Shown here: positions 45,074 through 55,060 of the stretch, in pieces
Position numbering within the stretch: position 1 is the first letter of the stretch
Layout of the letters: every line of letters starts with the position of its first letter
Assembly (NCBI GenBank): GCA_027924585.1
Contig: BSBM01001446.1
Span: 2,108,001 to 2,172,000 of the forward strand
Source: Larix kaempferi
Taxonomy: Eukaryota > Streptophyta > Pinopsida > Pinales > Pinaceae
Direction of reading: 5' to 3'
DNA length: 64,000 bases
The notes under the pieces: generated by a model
What the model was told of the DNA's origin: nothing
The model's database searches: none
The model's input: only the letters and a program-made list of their open reading frames with translations
Made by a program: the position numbers and the translations under genes

Positions 45074-48000
45074 TGTAACATCCCTCATTTTTATCCTTAG
45101 TAAATTTTACAAATGTATTTTGTAGCTCTAATTATGGCCCTGGTGAGGAGCTCAAGGCCAAGGCTCCAACAGTGGATCTTGAAAATAAGTGTTGTGATTT
45201 ATTCTTAAGATTTTAATTAGTGATGGCGCAACCAAGTGACATGCTAGCAAAGCCACAAAAAGAGAAAAGATGAAGGGCAGATAGCCTTCCAACATCTAAT
45301 AATAGGTGATGGGTATCGTCTTAGTACCATGGACACTTGAGGAGAGTGAGTTTATAGGTAAACCTTAAAATTTTATTGTCGTCATGGGTGGCGAGAACGG
45401 TTACTCATCGCAATACTCCCATTTAGTTTCTAAGCCACCTCTTCCAGTAGGAAGATAACTAGGATTTGAAAATCCTAAGTTAACTAAAAAGGTCATTTTT
45501 ATTTTTCCTATAAGGAGTGTTAGACAAACCTCCTAAGCTAAAGTTAAATTGGGCTTATTAAAGTGATGGTTTTGATAAAACCTAATTTATTAACTTAGTA
45601 TATATATAATTATAAGCTACACTATGCGATAGTAATGTAGTTGACTATAATATAATAAAGTATTACTTGAGTATAAATTAGTTATATATATATATATATA
45701 ATAAGAAAGAGGAGGCATAGCTTATCTAATTAAATGTCTAGTACATGATAGTTAAAATGCATGTATACTTGGATTAAGGGCATAGTCCCTAAAAATATTA
45801 TATATATATATATATATTAATATAAGTCAAAAGAGAAATGTCTAACTATATCATAAGGAAGGAGGAATAGAGTACCATGTTAAAACATGTATATATGATA
45901 TACATATGAACGAAAAACATAAAATTGTTAAAATAATAAATGTTAAATGATATATATTTTGAGATCGCTCTAAAGGAAAAACATAACTGAAGGGGTTACT
46001 CTCGACTAGCTCTCGACAAGTTTTTCGGGTTATTGGTGCATTAAAGAGAGTAATCGCTCAAAAGGGAACGGAACTCAATCTTTTCACATTAAGCATTGAA
46101 TGAGCCGAATTTTCGGGGAACCTCTCTAGTGATGGGTGTTAACGTTGAAGTATTTTTGTGAGGAAAGCTTCGATAGTTTCCACTTGGCATTCTATAACCC
46201 TAACTGAACTACAATTCCCTTGCGGAAGGGATCTTTCCTACACTTGTCGAAACTCCCAAGAAGAACAACGATATGGTGAGTCTTTGAATAGGGAGTGGGA
46301 GGAGATAGCAGGGGAGGTCTTGGAGGACAGAGGTAATGATTGATAGGATCCTCACTTGAGGAATACGAGAGGTCTTGGGTTTCCTTCTCAGAATGCCAAA
46401 ATATTATATTCTTCGAACGGTTCCACTTCTACTATGCACGTGGAGAACAAATTTTGCAATTGATAGAAGATTAGTTTAAATGCTCATCTAACCGTTCTTG
46501 ATCTCTGCAACTGGGTTGAATGCGCTTTGCCTGAATGAGGATCATCTGTATAGTTGAGTGTTGTCGGGTTATGGAGGATCGGTATGCTTTCCTTTAAATT
46601 CTTAAATGGACATCTTGCTTAAAGGCATGACAGTATGTATAATATCTCTACGCATACATAAGCTACCGCAATAAGGTTTGATTCTCGTTGTTTCTTTGAA
46701 TTCATAAATCTCAGATTTTGGTATAGGGTTTTATATTTTTTTACTATTGAAACACTGGTTGTCATGACTTTGTAGAGACCTTGTATACATATGGCCTTTG
46801 TCTATGCATAGAGAGTGAAAGCTCTATGTTTCATCTCATACAGCCACGATTTGGTGGGAGACCTTGGTTTTATTTTTATACCGTGTTTGAGTAGACCTCT
46901 GTTGAAAAATCTGTAGGAATGATGCTGTCACGACTTCTTTTCGTATGGATTCCAGTTCTTTGTCTCCGTTATAATTGTTTGATATACTGTCAAGTATGTG
47001 GATCTTGGACAAAATCTCTGTTTGAAGAGTTTAATGTCAATCACATTATGAAACTCCGTTTGGGTAGGTCACGATTGGGTTTCCCAATCTCCTTGAAATA
47101 GAATCTCGAGAACTCACTCCGCAATACTGTTAAACGTAGCTGAAATGCATTAAAGTCTACTAAGAAGTTGGGTGATCTCTCTCTTGAGAGGATCGACCTC
47201 GAACATATACTTTTATTTAGTTGATTTGGTTTTTACAAATCATTCCGTTAAGAGGATTGACCAAATTTAAATGTTAGTCTTCATATTTTTTTCGCGTTGG
47301 GTAGAGTTTTGCATGGCGTCTCTATTGGTTGGAACTTGGAAGGATAGATATATTGATTTTAATCTGAAATACATTCCAAAGTTATATATACATCAACAAC
47401 TTCTTTTTCTAAAAATGGTCATTAGGTAAGAGTCTAGTAACGCTTTACTGGAATTTGACTAATCAAACTCTTTTACTAGAGAATAGAGTCTTATCATTGG
47501 GTTGATGTTCACGTGCAAGTCGGTAAAAAGAATACTTCTCTATGAGAGATCCCTTGAGAAAGTGGATTGTGAAAACTTACAACATGAGTGTTGTGGGAAT
47601 GTACCTTGCCTCTGAATAAATAAAATAAAACAAACCTTTGTGGACATAGCCCGAGGTTCATGTGAACCACGTTAAAAATGTCTCTCTTTGATGTGTCAAA
47701 TTTTGTGTATTGTGTTTTGTATGGATATGACCCATCGTTCTACATGGATTTTTATATGAGTTCCTTGAGGTTGTTTAAACATAATTTTTAATGAATGCTT
47801 ATATTTATATTTTGTTGCCTCTCATTTGAATGTGTCTCATGATTTTTCTGTACCATGAATGTACATTCCAGTTTGTAATATTTAAAAGTGGACTAAGAGG
47901 ACTTTTGTTAGATAAAATGTTTTATTATTGTCAATTTTTCTAACTATGGAAAGTATGGGATACAATAGGATGTTTCTTTTACTTACGATTGAAAAGAAAG

Positions 48001-48280
48001 TTAAAAGGAGTAGAGTAGTTAATTTCATATTAATACAGTGACTACAATGGTTAAATGTACGATCTCCTTTTTATGTAAATTCCTTAAATAAGAAGATCAC
48101 TGAAGTTCAAGTAGGAGCATTTATAAATCTGTATTGAGTATTTAAGGTTGATACATTAATGCCTGTTTAGAGTATCAAATCCCTTATGCCTGTGAATTTT
48201 TGTAGAATTTAGTAACCATTGCAAAAATCTATCTTGAAAATTTCACTAAATTACTACTATGGAAAAATGGGTTCGTGACA
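45074..48280 (+). repeat. LARD1 3' LTR (internally deleted)
   Basis: Matches the 5' LTR except that the equivalent of about 40233-41143 is missing. At that junction sits a 34-base scar (47365-47398) of an inverted Copia LTR end, annotated separately. The rest is colinear with scattered substitutions. Confidence 0.85.
47365..47398 (-). repeat. Scar of a CopA-type LTR terminus inside LARD1
   Basis: Read on the minus strand this is TGTTGATGTATATATAAC... and matches the first 34 bases of the CopA LTR (9174-9207) with two differences, ending exactly at the TG terminus. It marks a Copia insertion in reverse orientation later removed together with about 900 bp of the LTR. Confidence 0.8.
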
Positions 48281-48390
48281 AGTGGGCCCTACACTATAGT
48301 CTACGTATGGGTGCACCATCGCAGTAGTACAAGTCTGTCAAGTGATGACAGTTGCATGTTTAGCGACATAAGTATTAGTGCAGTGTTATG
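48280..48390 (+). repeat. 111-bp direct repeat, right copy
   Basis: Right partner of 37852-37962. It begins exactly where the LARD1 3' LTR ends and is followed by CTCACATAATCAG, the presumed remaining GypC LTR. Confidence 0.85.
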
Positions 48391-48510
48391 CTCACATAAT
48401 CAGTTTATTAATTTGTTAGGCTGTAATGACAACCAGTGTTTATATTTTTCGCATTGTTTAGATAGGTGTTTCTTTGAACAAAAAAAAGATCGCGTAGAAT
48501 AGACGTGACA
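48281..48510 (+). mobile_element. GypC 5' LTR, right end
   Basis: Ends AGACGTGACA, three bases before a clear primer-binding site, so this is the 3' end of a 5' LTR. The CGTGACAAA(T) ending matches the LARD1 LTR end, suggesting related gypsy lineages. Confidence 0.65.
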
Positions 48511-48513
48511 AAT

Positions 48514-48531
48514 TGGTATCAGAGCAAGGTC
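48514..48531 (+). promoter_or_regulatory. GypC primer-binding site
   Basis: TGGTATCAGAGCAAGGTC: the first 12 bases are a perfect complement to the 3' end of plant initiator Met-tRNA. It shows that an LTR element body starts here on the plus strand. Confidence 0.9.
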
Positions 48532-48720
48532 ACCACACTATGACCTTAAAGCTCATTTGCGTGAATGTTGTGTTGTGTATAAATAAATTTAAAGTATTAA
48601 ATTGCCGAAACTTAATGTTTTGTACTTTTTATGAATAATTACATTGTTGTTTATGACTTCTAACAAACATCTATTTATCACACTTAGAGAGAAAGGTGGC
48701 TGAAACGGTAAGTAGCTGAA

Positions 48721-49220
48721 ATGAATTCTGCAGAACAAGAAGGAGGGATGGCTATTGAAACATCTGGCCAGTGAGGAGAAATGGCCATTAGGTAGGAGAG
48801 GAATCCAAATTCTCCACAAAAAGAGACAACATCCAATGAGATATCAGATACAGTCAAAAGTATGAAGGATAAACTGGTCAACATTAAAGAAGACAACATT
48901 AAAAAATTTGAAGAACAATGAGAAATAAATGCTATTCTGCTGCAGAAGTTGAATGAGAAAGAAAACAGACACCTCCCAGCACCAGAGGAACAACAAGCAG
49001 AAAAGTCAGTAACGAAAAGAAACTCAAAGTTTAAGACCACACCACCAAGAATTTATGCGAGCTATAATATGGATGTCAGTGACGAAGAGTCACATGGCAA
49101 AGACTCTGAAGAGTATGTTCCTAAGAAGAAAAAGAAAGCAAGAAAAGTAAATCAGCTACACTCTAAATTGATAAAGATCAAGCCTCCGACCTTTAACGGA
49201 GAAAACGCCAATTTCATTAA
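48721..49220 (+). pseudogene. GypC Gag N-terminal fragment
   Basis: From ATG 48721 one frame runs with several stops (first TGA near 48772) to about 49218. It is Glu/Lys-rich and helix-prone at first, carries a basic patch PKKKKKARK near 49122, and ends IKPPTFNGENA, the signature that opens the Gag capsid region in many plant gypsy elements. The capsid itself does not follow. At 49221 the sequence changes to an inverted repeat and then a minisatellite, so the gene was cut by an insertion or rearrangement. Confidence 0.6.
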
Positions 49221-49244
49221 ACTTGGACTTATTCTAGTCCAAGT
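49221..49244. repeat. Perfect inverted repeat at the gag breakpoint
   Basis: ACTTGGACT, six-base loop TATTCT, AGTCCAAGT: a 9-bp perfect stem at the point where GypC Gag similarity stops. It could be an insertion footprint or the terminus of the next unit. Confidence 0.7.
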
Positions 49245-49297
49245 CACTTTGAAGACGGGTCAAAAATAACCTTTCTAAACCCCAAATTCAAGCAAAA

Positions 49298-49716
49298 ACT
49301 GGTTCCAAAACTACCAAATCTGGGTTCCAAATGTGCCAAAATTGGTTCCAAAAGTGCCAAATCCGGTTCTGAAAGTGCCAAAACCGGTTCCGAAAGTGCC
49401 AAATCAAGGTTCAAAAAGTGCCAAAACCGGTTCCAAAAGTGCAAAAACGGGTTCCAAAAGTGCCAAAACCGGTTCTGAAAGTGCAAAAACCGATTCCAAA
49501 AGTTCCAAAACCGATTCCGAAAGTGCCAAATCAAGGTTCCAAAACTGACAAAACCATTTCCTAAAGAGCCAAAATTGGTTCCAAAAGTGCCAAATATGAT
49601 TCCAAAAGTGACCAAACCGGTTCTGAAACTCCCAAATCCGTTTCCAAAAGTGGCAAATCCAAGTTCCAAAACCATACTTTTTCTTTCATATTGCCACTTT
49701 TGAAATTGGTTTTGGC
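49298..49716. repeat. 21-bp minisatellite
   Basis: About 18 degenerate direct copies of GGTTCCAAAAGTGCCAAAACC from 49298 to 49672, then one copy in inverted orientation (about 49692-49716). Because 21 is a multiple of three, it gives long repetitive frames on both strands (49333-49548 plus, 49244-49747 minus), which I do not regard as genes. Confidence 0.9.
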
Positions 49717-49859
49717 GGTGTTCTGATATGATAATTATGACGGTCATTTGAAGTTGTAAAAAATATACAAATTATCAAATGAATCGGTGTCCGTATAATA
49801 TGACGATCATTTCAAGTTGAATTTCATTAACCAACACCGCATTTTGAATGAGGCTTGAA

Positions 49860-50500
49860 ATAAATGAATGAAGGGTCGAATGATCCTTCTTCTGCCCACT
49901 ATTATTGTCATAATGGTTCTAGACTGCATGAAGGGTGGTTCAATCCTTCTTGTGTTCACCATTATGGATACAGGTGAATTGTCGGCTATTGGTGTTCTCA
50001 ATTATTTACCAAAAGAAGGGGCAACCGATCCTTCTTGTCAGCAGTCGAAAGTCCATAGAAATACGTTTTAGATGTTATAACTTAGGCAATGTCCCTATCC
50101 CTACCATATAATGCGGAAGTTGATAGTGGGGAATTGTCATCCCAACCTTTGTAGATTAAATATTTTTTCATTTCTCTTTTAAATGAAAGGTTGGTCGACC
50201 CTTCTTGTGGTTAGTATTTTTCCAGTATTCACCATTCAGGATATACATGAATTAATAGCCTATATTTCATAGGTTTAATATTTGCACAATTCCCTCATAA
50301 ATGAAGGGACGGTCGACCCTTCTTCTGACCCATATTATTTTCATACTAGTTCTGGACTACAAGAAGGGTCGTCTGATCCTTCTTATGTTCACCAGTCTGG
50401 ATACAGGTGAATTGCTATATATTTGTCTCCACAATTATATACTAAACAAAGGGTCGGCTGACCCTTCCTATGATTTGTAGTTTTCCAGTCTTGACCATTC
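49860..50500. repeat. Dispersed hairpin repeats (AAGGGTCG family)
   Basis: Six to seven related segments, each with a short palindrome of the form GAAGGGTC-loop-GACCCTTC, spaced about 50-150 bp, with shared flanks such as TTCACCA..TGGATACAGGTGAATT (about 49955 and 50390). The clearest stem is AAGGGTC/GACCCTT with loop GGCT at 50449-50466. A larger period of about 435 bp relates 49867 to 50302. Confidence 0.7.
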
Positions 50501-51184
50501 TGATTATACATGAATTGATCTCTATTTTGGTAGGCCAAAATCTCACATGTGTGAGCCTCAAAGAGAGAACTGACACCATAGGAAGTGATGAGATGGCATG
50601 TATGATGACATGGAATTTGTGATGAGGCTGGAAAGACACATGATGGTGTTCTGGTTCTATCATTAAGTCAGTTTCTCAATATGACATCATTCTGGAAAAG
50701 TATGACAAGTTTGTGAAAGTTTGGAAATTGACAAAGTATGGAAAAAGTAAAAAAAACTGCTCTGAGATAATGCCCGGGATAGTTCATGGTTTGAGAAAAA
50801 TGCACACACCATCATATCATGGTATATCTTGTTGAAGTGGCTATCTATTCATGGTCTCAATTTTCCTTAATCATTTCCTAGGAGAAAGTTATGAGTCTCT
50901 CAAAATAGGGTTTTGGGATCAACCCTGGAGAAAATCTTGGAAATGACCAAGTGTTGGAAAACTGGTTCAGGGGGCCTTGGGAAAATGCCACCCATAACTC
51001 ATGAGAGAATGATAAAATGGAGGTTAGATCAACGACTATTCGATACATGACGGTTAGATCGACGGTCCATAATATTTTCGAACCGCCAACATGTTGTATG
51101 TGTGTCGTCTCTACATCATTCTGCAATCAGAGAAGGCGGTAAGGAAAACCACCATCCCATGTTGCGAAACCACATTCGGTGGTG
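50501..51184. other. Spacer upstream of the unknown pseudogene
   Basis: No coding region is supported. The minus-strand frame at 50878-51126 has no recognised domain. The TATA box of the following locus lies at its end, so promoter elements may be here. Confidence 0.35.
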
Positions 51185-51192
51185 TATAAAAG
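51185..51192 (+). promoter_or_regulatory. Putative TATA box of unknown pseudogene
   Basis: TATAAAAG lies 156 bp before the first ATG (51348) of the following locus, a normal spacing for an RNA polymerase II gene with a short 5' UTR. Confidence 0.4.
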
Positions 51193-51347
51193 AGAAGGGC
51201 ACATCAAAAATTGACTTTTGTGTTGCAAACGGCGGAGGATTGGAACATGTATGTGCTGCTCGAAAGCGAAAAGGCATAGTTTATTCATCCTGTCTATGCT
51301 AGGTAGGTCCTCTTAACTCGTGAAAGTAACTAGAATTGTTTACATCA

Positions 51348-54310
51348 ATGGAAGGAAGTAGTGAAACCGTCTGTCAGAACGTTGAAACTATGAGATTAGG
51401 GGAAACCCTAGTGGATAGAGATAGTGACATTCATGACCCCATAATGGTTAAATTCTCAGTTTTAGAAATGAAATGCAACTTGGAGGGTTTATATAAAAAA
51501 AATTGGATGTGCACAATGTTTATAAGTCTTGTTTTATCCATTTCTGTCCCGAACAACCTTCAAGGTTTCCGAAATTCGTTTCGTGGTGTGCAGTAAATTA
51601 TTCTCAGATTCAAAGAGTCATTATGAATTCATCATGAAAGAAAATTCTTTTCCATGTAAATGCGTCTACCGTTAGAAAAGTTCGAGCAATATCGTTGTTT
51701 TCCTCCCACCACCATGAAGATTTTTCCGAAGAAGCCCTAGTTAGCCAATACAGAGAGTCATCTCCTGAGACCAAACAATCCTTCATGACCAGTTGTCTAA
51801 AACTTGGCCTTGCCATTGATAACACCCCCTATCCACTTGACATTAATTTCTTTGATGAAAATTCACAGTTAGTTTTGTCACTCACTTCACAGTTTTTAGG
51901 GTTTGATGATGATTCCATGGTCATAGAGGTCCAGTTAAGTTTTCTTTTTAGATTAAGTGTTTCTAAACCAAAAATGGATTAGATTCAAGTACCCTACCTT
52001 AAATTTGATGAATTCTTGGCTCGGAACATCCACTCTCAGTTAGTGAATTTCCACACTTCGAGACATTTCAAATTCCAGACACACCTCATGAAAATGCTGC
52101 TGTTTAGCAGTCGAAAAGATTTACATTTCCCACAATCTGTGTTTTCAGAAATAGTGGAAGACAGTATGTTTAATTTTATGAAATTTATTTTATCAGAAGT
52201 ATACAGGTTGTTGTTTGGAGAAAATTTTCCTAGAGTATTATCAGAGATGGAGACCCTGATGCAATTAAGCCCCCACAAAGCAATTGGATACTGGTTTTTA
52301 GAGAAGCAAGATACATTAATCAAACTTTATGGATTTGTTAGGGAGCCCTATATTCTACCATCCTTTTTGACTCCAAGAGTTTTTGCTTTGGAGTTTATCA
52401 GACAAAAATTAACAGTAGAAAATGACCATTTTCTACATTTCAAGAAAGCTATAGATATAAAGTTCCCTTTAAAAATTGGTCCTGTTATCATCAAGAACAA
52501 TAATTCTCTCCCTTTTGTACAAAAACATTTAGAAGCACTGTGTTTTAGGAAAGCGACAACTATTAACTATGATCCTTGTGATGTTACTTCTGACAGAAGG
52601 CAAGAGAACAAAAATAAAGCCTTTGATCACCAATAGGTTGAAGGATTGGTGAAGATGGCAAATTTACTACAATATGAATCATACACAGAAATTTCGGGAA
52701 GTTCACACGCTAATCCTTCTACCTTGGATAAAGTTTCAGCTAAGTTGGTACCTGAGATGGTACCTACCCCAGGAAAGTTTGGAGAAACAAGTAAAAGAAG
52801 TTTTTATGAAAGTATTGATATGCAGGTGGAGGAAGAAAGAGAAGCCAAAATATTAAAATCAAGCCAGCAAGATGAAGTAGTTGTATCTGACAAAGAAAAG
52901 GGAATGAAGAAACAAAAATACCAAGGGCCAGGAATTCAAGTACAGGAATATGAATTTGATGAGGCAAGAGCTACAGGTGATTCTAGAAAATTTCATTCAA
53001 GAGATGAAATATGTGTAAATTATGGAAAAGACAGACAAACATCAACAGATGCAATGCATAAGTTGTCTCCAGAAGTGAGGAATGTTGTTGATTCAGAAAT
53101 TACTCTGATGACTAGCAGAGATCGAGACAAAAATACTTTGAATTTCACCGTATTGTCTGATGATAAGGTCACATAAATGAAATTGAATTTGCAAAAGATA
53201 ACAGTCCTTGATAAAATTCACCTACACAAATAGAATGGAGAGGTGATTTATGCTGATATGATGAAAGCTAATTTAACAATGGAAAAACTACAAAAAACAG
53301 TGAACAGGCTTCAAATCCAATTGAGGCAAGAGAAAATAGAGAACAAAGTGCATCAGCTGCAAATAAAATGATTACAAGATGACCTGGTGAAGAGCAATGA
53401 TGAACCAAATAGAGGGGACAAAATTAAAAATCTTTTAGCTGAGAAAGAAAAGAATATCCAATTACTTCAACAAAAGGTTAGAATTCCAGCAACTCGGATA
53501 ATTCAAACCTCTGAATTAACTGTGTTAGAACAAGAAAAAGAAAATTTATCTCGAGAATTGGATGGCTGTCTTTCTAAATTACTCAAGTTTGAGGAAAAAG
53601 AGGAAAGTTGGCATAAAGATAGATTGAGTCTTAAGACTGAAATTGAAGATCTAAAGGCCAAATTGGAAAATACAACACAAGAGAAGCAAGGAACAAATCA
53701 AAGAAACAAAGAAGCAAGCACATATGATATAGTTCAAGTTAGCTTGAAAGAGGTGGATATCATAGAACTAAAAGAAGAAAAACAAAGACTAGAAGAGGAA
53801 AATCAGAAAAAGGAAAATGAAATAAAAGAGTTGACAAAAAAATAAAGATTTGGTAGGAAGAAATCAGAGGATGATAGGCCAAGTGACAGGACAACTAGCA
53901 TTGCAAGGTGCAAAGCATTTGATTTGGGATTCAATCATCGATGAGGCTGCAAAACTAAGGCCTTATTTAGATTTTATGAAGACAAAGGAAGCCATAGCAA
54001 ATGATATATTACAAAGCTCTAAAGCAATGAGAGAAGTTTTAGATAAGATACCAAAAGATACAACTCAGGGTACCATAAGTTTCTTAAATACTTTGAAAGA
54101 AGGTGATCTGAAAGCAATGGCTATCGAAAACAAGGTAACAATCATAACTTGGGCTAGGAGAGTCCCTAGAAAACATTCACATTGAGAATTTTCAGGCTAG
54201 TGCAGAACAACTGAAGGAAGAGGTTGAAGCGTTCAAAACATGATTTGAAAAGGTAGTACAAAAGGGAATTCCTTCTATTTGGGATGAAAATAATGAATTA
54301 ATTTCCCAAG
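51348..54310 (+). pseudogene. Unrecognised large protein gene, decayed, with coiled-coil region
   Basis: I do not recognise the family. The opening frame from ATG 51348 (MEGSSETVCQNVETM) reaches 51596. After frame changes, coding-like sequence continues in a single frame from about 51695 to 53845, interrupted only by stops near 51980, 52634, 53174, 53229 and 53369. One more frame change covers 53850-54185. The parts are: a hydrophobic segment MCTMFISLVLSISVP; a globular region (about 51700-52560) with LSPHKAIGYWFLEKQDTLI and LYGFVREPYILPSFLTPRVF; a charged linker; a Glu/Lys/Leu-rich coiled coil (53270-53845); and a C-terminal helical region. GypB cuts it at 54311. About 980 codons remain, too long and consistent to be chance. 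It could be a host gene, or an ORF of an unknown element. Confidence 0.55.
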
Positions 54311-55035
54311 TGTTAACACCGAAAAAGTGCTCACTAGCTCATTTCCTTATTCACATGACCCATTTGTCCACTTTTTCACCATTTGAGCCTCTAAAGGCAT
54401 CAAAAGGTCACCAAAAGACCTTAATACACCCCTTTTTCCACTCAAAATGAACATTTTTCCTCAAAAAGCATAAAAAACCCTCAAAAAGGGTCCAAAATTC
54501 TCAAAAATATTAAAAAGAGAATAAAAATATTCAAAATATTCAAAACAGGAAAAAGAAGGAAAAAAGTACATCAACCATGTTGGTCAATACCATTGGTTTC
54601 CTCAAAACCATAATGGTATTCCCCACCACCAAAAACTATAAAAAGGTGGTAGGGGCTCCTCACTTTCCATCCATCCATTATCCTATCCTCATGCTATCAA
54701 AATCTCCCATGAGCTTTTGACCATTGTAGCTATCTTGGAGAAGGGACCTTTGGAGCTTGGAGCTACTCACCTTGGAAGTTGCTCAACAATCTTCACCACT
54801 TGGAGGTATTACCATTGCAAGCACTTGCTTTCCCCTATTCTTAATACAAAATCATTTTTTACATATTGTCAATTGCTTTTGCTTTTCATAATATTTCCAT
54901 TGTTTGCTTGTTTATTTCACATAGATCCATTATCACTATAGTTTAAAGTAGTTTTTTATTTATTTCTATTGAGACTGCTGCTACTAGTTAGTAGGTGCCC
55001 ATTGCACTAAGCTTGGTTGCAAAAGCAAGCCAACA
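54311..55035 (+). repeat. GypB 5' LTR
   Basis: TGTTAACACCGAAAAAGTGC to GCAAGCCAACA. It matches the GypA LTR in the first ~60 bases and in blocks around the TATA box (TATAAAAA, 54637-54644) and the GTAGGTGC(T/C)CAT...GCAC segment near the end. The middle has diverged. Confidence 0.85.
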
Positions 55036-55060
55036 GTTTTTGGTGACCATACTGGGGACG
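55036..55060 (+). promoter_or_regulatory. GypB candidate primer-binding site
   Basis: GTTTTTGGTGACCATACTGG followed by GGACG. It resembles, with several changes, the TGGCGCC...GGGGA type used by Tat/Athila-related plant elements (Asp-tRNA complement). The priming tRNA is uncertain. Confidence 0.45.

Larger units (their letters stand above)
37961..48280 (+). mobile_element. LARD1: large gypsy derivative with ~4-kb LTRs and non-coding interior
   Basis: Direct repeats 37961-42035 (4,075 bp) and 45074-48280 (3,207 bp) share TG(TA)ACATCCCTCATTTTT starts and GGGTTCGTGACA ends. A primer-binding site follows the first and a purine tract precedes the second, so they are LTRs. The 3-kb interior has no Gag or Pol motif. 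This layout fits large retrotransposon derivatives (LARDs), non-autonomous elements mobilised by gypsy relatives. There is no 5-bp target duplication. Instead a 111-bp repeat flanks the element. Confidence 0.85.

Noticed and set aside
49244-49747. 167-codon minus-strand frame rich in Phe and Gly
   Set aside because: It is the translation of the 21-bp minisatellite, whose length is a multiple of three and so keeps frames open on both strands.
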